The notes under the pieces were generated by a model. That model worked only from the letters and a program-made list of their open reading frames with translations. It did no database searches and was not told where the DNA came from. 64,000 nt of DNA from Pratylenchus scribneri (taxonomy: Eukaryota > Nematoda > Chromadorea > Rhabditida > Pratylenchidae): assembly GCA_030063045.1 (NCBI GenBank), contig JAQSEB010000114.1, forward strand, positions 1,116,001-1,180,000, in the 5' to 3' direction. Of the stretch, positions 47,401 to 55,212 are shown one piece after another. The translations under genes were made by a program, and so were the position numbers. Numbering within the stretch: position 1 is the stretch's first letter; every line of letters begins with the position of its first letter.

Positions 47401-47656
47401 AATTTTTGGCCAATTTTCTCAAAAATTGAATCCCACTAGGCATAAATGCAAATAAATTCCCCTGCACTCATTTTTCGGCGAAGGGTCAAATTCGCCAAGG
47501 ATGCGGAATTTGCATATTTTCGCTCTTTTCTTTGTGCACTAATGGCTAAAAGGGCGGCCTAAAGGCACAATAAAATGCACACACACACTTACATGTGGCC
47601 AAACAGAGCATCGACGACTTGTTGGCCATAGAGCCATTGGCCATTTGAGGAGGCAT
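32485..47656 (-). CDS. suz-12: SUZ12 orthologue, Polycomb PRC2 subunit, 20 exons, AT-hook N-terminal extension
   Basis: Core subunit of Polycomb repressive complex 2 (H3K27 methylation) in the nucleus. Exons: 47656-47593, 46947-46568, 45584-45310, 44609-44312, 43576-43166, 42138-41994, 41941-41772, 41028-40908, 40860-40674, 40031-39768, 39341-38946, 38206-37941, 36763-36582, 35778-35489, 35242-35074, 34837-34718, 34523-34347, 33887-33704, 33389-33192, 32747-32485; every junction keeps phase, total 1519 residues. Evidence for SUZ12, in order: the N-terminal RPVHRPFLFRNLFYM block (exon 7), a single C2H2 finger (exon 13), and the VEFS box (exons 16-17). Human SUZ12 is 739 residues. The excess is mostly exons 1-5 (two AT-hooks, acidic tracts) and a Ser/Gln-rich tail. 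C. elegans has only the highly diverged MES-3, so this form is more canonical. Alternatively exons 1-5 are a separate upstream gene. Exon 6 ends at a GC donor. Confidence 0.85.
32820..33175. repeat. Diverged tandem repeat in the last SUZ12 intron
   Basis: Six or seven copies of a 50-60-bp unit with the pattern gaaatttcgatttacgattt and ttcgaaaattttttgaa, many bases diverged. It fills intron 19 (32748-33191). No gene on either strand. Confidence 0.65.
34347..34837 (-). other. suz-12: SUZ12 exons 16-17: VEFS box
   Basis: Exon 16 (34837-34718) begins KLEDITDLHPAEKLMMQMWN, and exon 17 (34523-34347) continues with RIFVHYHWRQIDKLKLRTHF then LLLLTTLLNANAI. The pattern parallels the vertebrate VEFS box (E-F-x-D-V-x-x-x-E-K-x-V-M-x-L-W-N ... 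F-M-L-H-L-V), the region of SUZ12 that binds EZH2 and stimulates methylation. Residues about 1207-1305 of the model. Confidence 0.85.
36582..36763 (-). other. suz-12: SUZ12 exon 13: C2H2 zinc finger
   Basis: Encodes CFFCRAPLRI...LWTLLKHLRFVHPRFQF, a C-x2-C-x14-H-x4-H finger at residues 1022-1045 of the model. The WTLLKHLRFVHPRFQF part parallels the SLLKHLKLCHSRF segment of vertebrate SUZ12. This is the single most diagnostic stretch of the gene. Acceptor tttttag, donor gtaagt. Confidence 0.9.
36830..37800 (+). repeat. Tandem series of degenerate tRNA-like units in SUZ12 intron 12
   Basis: Five or six units 100-300 bp apart, at about 36833, 37018, 37160, 37468, 37637 and 37746. Each has an A-box-like segment (ggctcagttggtaaagtgat in the best copy) followed about 25-30 bases later by a B-box-like segment (aaaagttcaagacctttcgg). 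The order and spacing copy the internal polymerase III promoter of a tRNA, but acceptor and T stems do not pair, so these are tRNA-derived repeats (SINE-like) rather than tRNA genes. They are antisense to SUZ12 and separated by AT-rich filler. Confidence 0.45.
40120..40615 (-). repeat. Satellite-carrying element, copy with about six units, SUZ12 intron 9
   Basis: Both unique ends (agatctcatcaagacccacc and gaatgtagaataaaccatcc) flank six 45-bp units at 40225-40505. It is outside the LEV-9-like gene, showing the family is dispersed and not confined to one locus. Confidence 0.75.
42203..42506. mobile_element. MITE-A copy in SUZ12 intron 5
   Basis: Left arm ttggccatatctcaacaagg, right arm ttgttgagatatggccaaag, intact interior. 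Confidence 0.8.
42530..43000. pseudogene. Decayed duplicate of the 3' end of SUZ12 exon 5, with a half MITE-A
   Basis: Plus-strand 42775-42885 (gatatcaaagatt ... ggtaattccaacaacatta ... ttggcctcgtcttttt) matches 43143-43255, which is the end of exon 5 and its donor. Further similarity extends to 42535-42610 against 43045-43120. The duplicate keeps the start of the AT-hook codons (K-R-R-G) but loses frame. A MITE-A right half (about 42890-43000) lies at its edge, suggesting that the duplication or its breakpoint involved the element. Confidence 0.55.
44680..45245. repeat. Nested foldback repeats between SUZ12 exons 3 and 4
   Basis: An inner pair (44690-44740, cggcataggcgatttagtcg with gaaatttcaatttcaga, against 44835-44890) and a second pair (44927-44955, agatggtgtactaatggact, against 45205-45235, agtccattagtaccgtcgag) lie side by side. 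The first pair is related to 15240-15310. No coding frame. Confidence 0.5.
45681..45988. mobile_element. MITE-A copy in SUZ12 intron 2
   Basis: Left arm attcttttggccagaactca; right arm diverged (ctaattgatctatgagctaa). Interior intact. Confidence 0.7.
46226..46532. mobile_element. MITE-B copy in SUZ12 intron 2
   Basis: Same palindromic arms as the copy at 24841 (attaaagagcagacttttgg ... tgatagccaaaagtctgctc). It ends 36 bp from exon 2. Confidence 0.7.
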
Positions 47657-47719
47657 TCGGCCAAAAGCGGACGGTCAGAGTCCAAAAAATGGAGGAAAAA
47701 ATACCGAAAATAGCAGCAG

Positions 47720-48135
47720 CTCAACACTGGATGGAAGGCAGACAAAAAATGAGCTTATGGAGCTGGTAGTAAGCACAGAAGAATACGGAAATAAGGAAGA
47801 AGAAGAAGCGGAAAGCAATGGTTGTTGGTAGCAAAATTCCGCCGTTGGGGAAAAGTGCTTTTGGGTCTTCTCCAACAAACAACACTAAAGTGCGTCAATA
47901 TGTTGGTCGATGTCGGTGGTATTTTGTATTTTCTGCCCTTTTAGTGCTGCTCACTGCCCGGAAGGTTTGCCGATGCACTGGATGGAAGGTCAGACAAAAA
48001 ATGGCTTAAACGGACGGAGCTGCTGGCTGCTGGCAATATGAAGAAAATAGGATAAATTCCGCTGGAAGGTGGGAATATTGGTCAGCCAGCACCCAACGGC
48101 AGCTTTTGGTCTTCTCCAACAAAAAGTACGTAGTT
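47720..48135. repeat. Direct duplication upstream of the SUZ12 start
   Basis: Bases 47727-47890 and 47970-48130 are diverged direct copies: ctggatggaaggcagacaaa against ctggatggaaggtcagacaa, both followed by gagctgctgg/ggagctggta-type sequence and, about 130 bases later, ttttgg(g)tcttctccaaca. The nearer copy ends about 65 bp upstream of the SUZ12 initiator codon and so falls in its promoter or 5' leader. Confidence 0.55.
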
Positions 48136-50582
48136 CTGCGTTGTTTTCTGCTGCCAAAACAAATCCTTTCCTTTTTTCCACTTCTAATGGTGGGAAAAGC
48201 AGAAAAGCAGCTTTTGTGTACTCTGCCCAATGCTGAAATGAAGAGAAGATGGCGAGAATCTCTATAATTTTTTAATATTATTGGCAAGGTTTTTGGACGG
48301 TCAATGTGTGGTCAATAATAGCTAAAATAGATAGAAGGCGAGAATAGGAGGATTTATTTGTTGGTGTTGGCTACACATCTATTTTCCCTATAGGCAAAAT
48401 TAGAGAAAGAGAAATAGAATCTCGCTGGAAGGGAAATGGCTCAAACGAAAAATTTTCGGGTCGCCTATCGCCCGCGGGGTCGTCGTCACTCGTCGCCCTT
48501 CGTTCTTCTTTCTCTCTCGCACTTTTTGCCTTTGGCTTTTCTCTCCCACTTTTCTCTGCTTTGCTAGGTCCGTATTCTTCCCGACTACCTTGGTGGGTGG
48601 CGCGGCTGTCGTCGTCACAGCAAATAGATTATTAGAGGCTTCGATTTGAAAGCGTGCGCGGGTTTTTAGGCAGCCGGCCAATTTAAATTATTGGGAAAAA
48701 GCAGCGAAGACTCAAAGGAAGCCAAAAAACCACCTTTGAATTTGAACTAATTGAGTACAAAATGAAAAAAGTAAATGGAATTTTTGGTGGCCGGAAGGTA
48801 TAATTAACGGGTTGACGGTTGAAAGATTTACAAAAAAAATAGATAATATTTAAAAAACGGCCGGTTTTAAATTATAGGAAACATTTTTGAACTATTAAAA
48901 AGGGGCAGAGTACGAAATGAGGAGGTTGGGTTTTTGACCAGTTGGAGAGTATAATTTAGAGGAGTTGAAAAATTTACATAAAAATAATAATAATTTTCGC
49001 TTATAAATTAGAGGAAGCCAAAACGACGTTCTTGAATTATATTAAAAGGGCAAAGTGGAAATAAGTTGTATGGCGGGGTTTTCGACAGCTTTTTTAGGGT
49101 ATAATTTAAACAATCAGAAAAAAATTATATAAAAATATTCAAAAAATTTTCACTTAATCTAACCGTAAACTAATTGTGTAGCACGGGATTCTTGGGATCG
49201 AGGAAAAATTCTACAATTCTCAAAAATATGTGCAAAATACAAAGGTGTAGAGTAGAGTAGAGTAGAATGCAAATGGCTGGTGGTTGGTTTTTGACAGCTG
49301 GGAATATAATTTACGCGTTTTAATTTAAAGGTACAAAAATGTATTATATTTTCGCTTTATTCTTGTCAAATGGAAAATTGAATTCCTGGGACCATACCGG
49401 GTAAAAAAGACAAAAAAAATTTAAAATTCTTAAAAAATTTTTGCCCAAATTTTACGATTTTTGCTGATTGATGAGGGAATTACACTTTCCCAAATCAAAA
49501 ATGGGACGGGAGGCAATTGAATTGTGTGGAGGAAGCAAAAATGTAGGGCACGCAAAAAAGTGCACGGACGTAAAATGGAAAGGAAGAAATGAATTGTTTA
49601 GGAAAGCAAAAAATGTTTGTGATTGATGAATGTGATTTTGATTTGACTTGGCTTTGGTTGGGTTACGGTTAAGGTGGGTTGAATTGAATGACCTCTTCCA
49701 TAACTATACATTTTGTTGATTTGTGCCGATGGCTAATAAGAAAAATGCCTTCGGAAATTGGAAGAAATCCAAAAATATGTTAATCCTATTCAATATATTT
49801 CGTTGATCAGCGCCGTTTATTCTGCTGGAAAAATGCCCTCGGGAATTGGAAGAAATCCAACAAAAAATAATTCATTTTTTGACAATGAATGATTCACATC
49901 AATCAAAAATTATAATATAAGTATTTGGATTTTTCCTTAATTTTTGCTTCTCATTCTCAGATTAATTGTTTTAATTTAACTTGGCTGGGTTGGGTTGGGT
50001 TGAATTTGAATGCCCCATTCCATATACGAATCGCCACCTTTGGATGGGAAAAATGCCTTCGGGAATTGAAAGAAATCCAAAAAAAAGAATTCATTTTTTT
50101 GACAATTCATTTTGAGACAAAGAACGATTCCACGCGTTAATCAAAAAATTACTTTAATATTTAGAATATTTTCTTTCCCTTTTTGGCTTCTCAGATCAAT
50201 AATTTTATTTTTGATTGGATGGGAAAATGTCTTAGGAAATTGGAATAAATCCAAAAAATACTAATCATAATCACGATGCATTTTTTTGCTTTAATATTTA
50301 AGATATGTTTCCCTTTTTGCCTTCTCAGATTAATAATTTTTATTAAAATTTGTGTCGATTTAATATTTATTTAAATGAATGTGGAATTTAATCTGTGGTT
50401 CAACTATCAAGTGAATAAAATAAAAAAGGGATGTGGTCTGAAAATATGGGAGGAAGGTGGGATTTTTTACTATAAAATAAACAGGAAAAGTCGAATAATA
50501 TTTTTGGTATTAAATTTTTCGTGTAATTTCATTCATTCTGCAGTACATTAGCAGAGGACATTCACAAATTGTTTATGGAAAT
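48136..50582. other. Gene-free stretch with diverged direct repeats
   Basis: No open frame here has domain, signal or splice support. Four copies of a segment with gggaattggaagaaatccaa occur at about 49745, 49828, 50050 and 50225. A second loose series repeats at about 48785, 48925, 49080 and 49280 (gtttttgacagct(g)gg ... tataattta ... aaaatttac). A Ser/Arg-rich frame at 48400-48681 (minus) is not supported further. The region separates SUZ12 from the ATP6AP2-like gene and may include the SUZ12 promoter. Confidence 0.45.
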
Positions 50583-51819
50583 TTAATCCTTCTTCATTCG
50601 GGTATTTGTCATTCGGTAGATAATCTGAAAAATTGGAAGGGATTTTTAAATCAAATTGGAATATTTATTTAAAAATTTTGGGAAATACTAATTAAATGCT
50701 ATGTGAAACTAATTAATTTTTATAAAATTACCGGAAATAATTAAATTTTAGGAACAAAAAACAATTAAAAAATTATTTGTTCATAGTTGGCTTCGAACCC
50801 TCGTCCCTCCTCCCTATTTATCGTAGACCATTACCCATTTGACTAATGATGTCTGAGACTGAGTTTTATTTATTTTTTATTTGCATTAATTAAAATTATT
50901 TTTACCATCTATTTATGAAAAAAATTATGGTTTCTAAAACAAATTATGTCTATTACTTACAAAAATTACTGAAAATAATTAAAAGGCGTGACAAAATAAT
51001 TATATAAAAATAATTAAATCAAAAAATATCCGCTCCCAACGGGATTCGAACTCGAGCCACCCCTTTCTTGAGCGGAGGCCTTTACCCACTTGACTAAACT
51101 CGCTTATTAGTTAATTTTTCATTATTTTTAATTTACATATTTATAATTTGTAAGCCTTTTTAATTTGCTAATTATAAATGTTAACAAACCGAATCTTTAG
51201 CCGGTTCCATGCTGAACAGTCCAACCACGATAAATGTGACGGCCACAATGAGCAGAATGGAAATGCCGGCAACAATGCCAAACACGGCCGGATATTCGGG
51301 GTTGGAGAACTGAAAAAACAAATATTGAAAAATTGGAGAATTAATTAGGGGGAAATATTTTGGAATTTTAATTTTCTTTTTAATCATTTTAAATGAAATT
51401 TTATGTAAATTTCGAGAAAAATTGAAATATTTTTGATTTTTGAACCTCCTTTATTTATTAAGATTTTGAGACGAAAAAAGACCATAGGATACTTTATCGG
51501 TTACTTTTTTGGCTCACCAAAATCACCTTATGAATTCCCACAAAATTGGTCATAACATTCTAGATTTTTTGAACCCTTGCCAGAAAAATGCCCAAAAATG
51601 GACCAATTTTTAGAAAAATTATTACAAAAACGCAAACCATGTTGACGTTGAGGCCCTCCCGAATACTTTTCAACTTTTTCAACGGATCCTCTTCCGTAGA
51701 TTGTTGGGCCGAAATTAGCCATAAAACTACAAAAAAAAACCATCAAATTAATTTATAAAATATGTAAAAAAACCTGAAGAGAAGCAAACGGCAAAAGTAA
51801 TGAGCCGGCGGAAAAACAT
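50583..51819 (-). CDS. Mini ATP6AP2 (V-ATPase accessory protein 2 / M8-9): signal peptide plus C-terminal membrane module only
   Basis: Exons 51819-51774, 51726-51638, 51309-51190 and 50624-50583 (stop TAA 50585-50583) keep phase and encode 98 residues: MFFRRLITFAVCFSSVLWLI-type signal peptide, a 25-residue polar segment (STEEDPLKKLKSIREGLNVN), NPEYPAVFGIV leading into one membrane helix, then SMEPAKDS and IIYRMTNTRMKKD. The helix plus M-(D/E)-P-x-x-D-S-I-I-Y-R-M-T-N-x-(K/R) tail is the hallmark of ATP6AP2, the (pro)renin receptor, whose C-terminal fragment copurifies with the vacuolar proton ATPase. The family normally has a long luminal domain of over 250 residues. Here intron 2 is only 328 bp and offers no room for it. 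A candidate trans-splice acceptor (atttgacag|caacc) lies 13 bp before the ATG. Confidence 0.75.
50781..50855 (-). repeat. tRNA-like (SINE-type) sequence in intron 3 of the mini ATP6AP2 gene
   Basis: Minus strand: A-box-like ttagtcaaatgggtaatggt and B-box-like gagggttcgaagcc in correct order, but no paired acceptor stem. Related to the copy at 51031-51105. Confidence 0.4.
51031..51105 (-). repeat. Second tRNA-like (SINE-type) sequence in the same intron
   Basis: Minus strand: ttagtcaagtgggtaaaggc then gagttcgaatcccgttggga. The boxes are better than in its neighbour, yet the T and acceptor stems do not pair, so I do not call a tRNA gene. Confidence 0.45.
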
Positions 51820-52049
51820 TTTTTATGGTTGCTGTCAAATTTCTGTTTTAAATTTTACTTTAGAATAAAATAAATAAAGTAATTAAAAAATTGATAAATA
51901 TTTTGATTGAAAAATCAAATAAAATTAATAAAAATGATTAAAATAATCAATAAAATGAACACTTTTATACTTTAAATTGGGTCAAAAAATGCGTGAAAAA
52001 TAAAAATAAAACAAATTCTAAAGAAAAAGGCTTCAAATTTCATCTTCAT

Positions 52050-53074
52050 CTACCAAAGTGCCCGTTTGAATCCACTGATCATGCCGGAATCGCATTTTTC
52101 CCGGAAAATGTGTCGATTGATGCGAAAACGAACGTATTTCCCCCGCCTTCGACCAGTGAACATGCACAATGAACGGATTAGACTGGGATTGGCATATTTG
52201 GGCGCTGTGTCCATTTTTTCCTGTGTAAATTTGAGTAATTTAGTAGAGAAAATGTGATTTTTTAAGTAAAAATGATTAAAATTGTAAATTTTTTATCAAT
52301 TATTTTATTCTATTCTATGTTCTATCCTCCTTATGATTAGGAAGCGGATTTTTGGTTGCAAAATTGCCAATGATGTTTATTTAGGTTTTTTTCTGTGAAA
52401 TTTACCAAAATCGGATTCGAGTCGAGATTTTGGTTCAATTAAGTCATTTTTTAGTTTTACTAATTTTACATTTATAAATGTATTTTTCCAAACTGGTTTA
52501 AAGGTTTTCTAACATGCGAAATCCGGGATAATCATTGGCTTTTTAGTTTGATCCCTGTAAAAATGGCCGAAAACCGACATTTTTAGATGAATTGGAATGT
52601 AGTTTGTAGTAGTACCGATTGATTTGGAAGTTTTAATTTTCTAAACCCGAATTCACCCAAAAATCCTAAGGGAGAATTTTAAAACCGTTTGACCTCCGCT
52701 TTTCTTTCTTAAGTTTGGAAACCAAGGCCTAGCCTTAACCTAAACCTTAAAACTAAAAATTTTAATTTTAAAATTTTCTTTTATTTGATTTTTCGGTTAA
52801 CCCAACTTTAAGTCACAATCACAAGCAAAACTTATTTGAGAATTTTAATGACTAAATTAAATATAAAAGAAATGAAACCTGAAATTCGTTGATGATTGCG
52901 CGTGGCAAAATGTTGTTCGTCTTCATCGCTTTCCATCGCACCCGGTCCGTTGCATATTCCAAGGCCACTCGCCTTTGGTGCACGTCCTTTGCTTGACGAA
53001 AATTTGCCCAAAATGTCATCCGATGGCCCGTCTTCCACCAGTCTCGTTCAATTCGATAGGGCCAAACGTCGAAA
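52050..53074 (-). CDS. mrps-14: Mitochondrial small-subunit ribosomal protein uS14m (MRPS14), 5' end unresolved
   Basis: Two exons, 53074-52879 and 52220-52050 (stop TAG 52052-52050), phase 0 between them. The product reads DWWKTGHRMTFWANF ... RRVALEYATDRVRWKAMKTN, then NILPRAII, and RSLCMFTGRRRGKYVRFRIN, RHIFREK ... GMISGFKRALW. This matches mitochondrial uS14 end to end: the NxILP block, the C-x-x-T-x-R-x-R-G segment and the universal ending G-x-(I/F)-(Q/K)-R-A-x-W. The protein sits in the head of the mitoribosomal small subunit. The first exon here begins in phase 2, so a short upstream exon with the Met and import sequence is missing. One candidate (ATG near 53270, donor gttacg near 53208) would fit the phase but is weak. 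Confidence 0.88.
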
Positions 53075-53735
53075 CTGAATTTCGGATTCGGATTAAATAA
53101 GTTTTTCTTTGTTTAAATTGTCAAGTTTATAAACATAAACTCAAGGTTTTTTGTCAAATTGACAAATATAATCTCAAGGTTTTTGGTTGGCGTTGGTTGA
53201 CCCGTAACTTTTGCATCATGCTCGTACGCAGACTTTTGGTCTGGGGGAACGGGGGAGGGCCCGATGACATTTTTGTTAAAATTTTTGGGCTGCAGGCAAA
53301 AATTTTTTATGAAAATTCCCCCGCAGGGTAAAATTGTAAAAATGCCCATGCAGCGAAAATTCTATGCAGCAAAAATTTGTAACCAAAATGCATCCCTAAC
53401 TTCCAACTTGGACTTGGCAATACTATCTTCCAATACCAATGTTCGGAACATTGAATGATATACTTTTTGATTGGCCAAATTATTGATACAAAATATGTAG
53501 TTAAAAAACGCAATATGGTTAAAATTTAATAGCATTGATTTTTCATTCGATGCTGTTTAAAATGAAAAACCTTGAGATTATACGAGTTGAATCCGACTCA
53601 ATTTACCCAACAGACCTCCTTTGTTTTGTTTCATATTAGTTATTACACTGAAAATCTACATCGCTAATTTTTTATAATGCAATTGCTTTTTCTTCTCCTA
53701 TATTTTAGCTGAGAAAATACAGAAATAATAAAACC

Positions 53736-54056
53736 TCACTTCAATTCCCTCAAATTGTGCGAATCATAAAGATATTTTGCCCTATTCTTTTTGTTGATCT
53801 CCTCCTTTGGTGTATCTGTTGTACCGCCTTCGCCTTCCACCAATTTTTCATGTTCTTGTTCGGATTTTCGAAGTTCATATCCTTCATCCTTAAACGAACA
53901 ATAATATACAAAACATTTAAAATAATTATGAACCGTTATTCCCGGCATTTCCGTTGGTGCTTTTGCCGCAAATGTTCGTCGATTTATTGAGGTGGTGGTA
54001 GTAACTGGACGAATTAAAGTGGAAATAAATGTGCAAGTTGAACGAGTTAACAGCAT
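53736..54056 (-). CDS. Small protein with mitochondrial-type N-terminus, function unknown
   Basis: Exons 54056-53934 and 53888-53736 are separated by a 45-bp intron (donor gttcat, acceptor ttcgtttaag), giving 91 residues and stop TGA 53738-53736. The N-terminus has no acidic residue for 30 positions and is rich in Arg, Thr and Ser (MLLTRSTCTFISTLIRPVTT ... INRRTFAAKAP), typical of a mitochondrial import sequence. The rest is highly charged (YELRKSEQEHEKLVEGEGG ... KYLYDSHNLRELK). I do not recognise the family. If the intron is retained the frame stays open, adding 15 residues. It is the most upstream of three compact genes on this strand, next to uS14m. Confidence 0.6.
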   Translation of the reverse strand: MLLTRSTCTFISTLIRPVTTTTSINRRTFAAKAPTEMPGITVHNYFKCFVYYCSFKDEGYELRKSEQEHEKLVEGEGGTTDTPKEEINKKNRAKYLYDSHNLRELK

Positions 54057-54243
54057 TTTTATTGGTTTATTTGCTGAAAATTAGGCTGAATTAATTTATA
54101 GTAAAAAAAATTAAAAAGTTAATAAATATTTCGTCTCGACTTCTCGAGACAAAAAAGACAAAAGAATAAATTCTCGAGATTAGTCGTTTGGCATTCTGCC
54201 GATTCACGTAAAATGCTTTTGAATGGGTAAAATGAGATCCATT

Positions 54244-54915
54244 AATTATTAATTTGCACTCTTTCGTCTTTCCGGTTGCCCTTTTCCGGAAAGAATTAAT
54301 CTGCACTTTTCCGGAAAGAATTAATTTGCACTATTTCCGGTTGTTTTTCCGGAAAGAATTAATTTGCACTATTTCCGGTTGCACTTTTCCGGAAAGAATT
54401 AATTTGCACTTTTTCCGGTTGCACTTTTCCGGAAAGAATTAATTTGCACTATTTCCGGTTGCCCTTTTCCGGAAAGAATTAATTTGCACTTTTTCCGGTT
54501 GCTTTTTTCCGGAAAGAATTAATTTGCACTTTTTCCGGTTGCTTTTTTCCGGAAAGAATTAATTTGCACTTTTTCCGGTTGCTTTTTTCCGGAAAGAATT
54601 AATTTGCACTATTTCCGGTTGCACTTTTCCGGAAAGAATTAATTTGCACTATTTCCGGTTGCACTTTTTCCGGAAAGAATTAATTTGCACTATTTCCGGT
54701 TGCACTTTTCCGGAAAGAATTAATTTGCACTTTTTCCGGTTGCACTTTTCGGAAAGAATTAATTTGCACTATTTCCGGTTGCACTTTTCGGAAAGAATTA
54801 ATTTGCACTATTTCCGGTTGCACTTTTTCCGGAAGAATTAATTTGCACTATTTCCGGTTGCCCTTTTTCCGGAAGAATTAATTTGCACTATTTCCGGTTG
54901 CCCTTTTTCCGGAAA
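54244..54915. repeat. 40-bp minisatellite (about 16 units)
   Basis: Units ttccggaaagaattaatttg followed by cactatttccggttgcactt, with the cac(t/a)ttt and ttgc(a/c/t)c positions varying. Each unit contains the palindrome TTCCGGAA. Three downstream units lost one C or one A. It lies between the small mitochondrial gene and the MATH-BTB cluster. Open frames through it are by-products of the repeat. Flanking sequence 54916-55212 shows no gene. Confidence 0.88.
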
Positions 54916-55212
54916 AAAGCATTTCTTTTGGTAAAATAATTGATGAACTTCGTCCGGGATATAATTCATCCTAGATAACAATTTCTTTTCTTTTCTTGAG
55001 AATAATTCCTCACTCAATAATCGACATAATAATTCACATTCACATAATTAAATCATAAAAATTCTTTAAAGTTAATAAACTTTAAAAATTTTTGATAATA
55101 TTCGAATGAACAAATAAATATTTATGCAAAATGTGAAATAGAAGAATGTATTTTAAGCGAAAAACAAGTTGAGATGAAATTGATTTATTTGATCCGTAAT
55201 ATTGTCATAATT

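Larger units (their letters stand above)
43166..47656 (-). other. suz-12: SUZ12 exons 1-5: N-terminal extension with two AT-hooks
   Basis: Exon 1 (ATG 47656, first Met after an in-frame stop, strong donor gtaagt) and exons 2-5 encode 476 residues with no counterpart in vertebrate SUZ12. Exon 2 has a Ser/Asp-rich stretch and an AT-hook (KKLRGRPPK, core residues 103-108). Exon 4 is Lys/Arg-rich (KRRRQHRIDLV ... KKPIKLKKERIR). Exon 5 has long Asp/Glu runs and a second AT-hook (PKRRGRKPA, core residues 450-454). Phases across exons 5-6 match (0/0), which supports one gene, but only transcript data can exclude two. Confidence 0.6.

Noticed and set aside
48400..48681. 93-residue minus-strand Arg/Ser-rich frame
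   Set aside because: No splice partner in phase with SUZ12, no domain and low-complexity composition. The SUZ12 start at 47656 has better support.
51031..51105. tRNA gene on the minus strand
   Set aside because: A and B boxes are present, but neither the acceptor stem nor the T stem pairs. It is better explained as a tRNA-derived repeat.
52832..53038. Minus-strand frame MEDGPSDDILGKFSSSKG
   Set aside because: Out-of-frame shadow of the first uS14m exon. The uS14m frame matches the family and splices in phase.
53113..53349. 78-residue minus-strand frame upstream of uS14m
   Set aside because: Contains a duplicated 30-bp segment (aaaaaccttgag...) and does not join the uS14m exon in phase.
54244..54915. 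CRISPR-like array
   Set aside because: The units are contiguous with no unique spacers and the genome is eukaryotic. It is a minisatellite.
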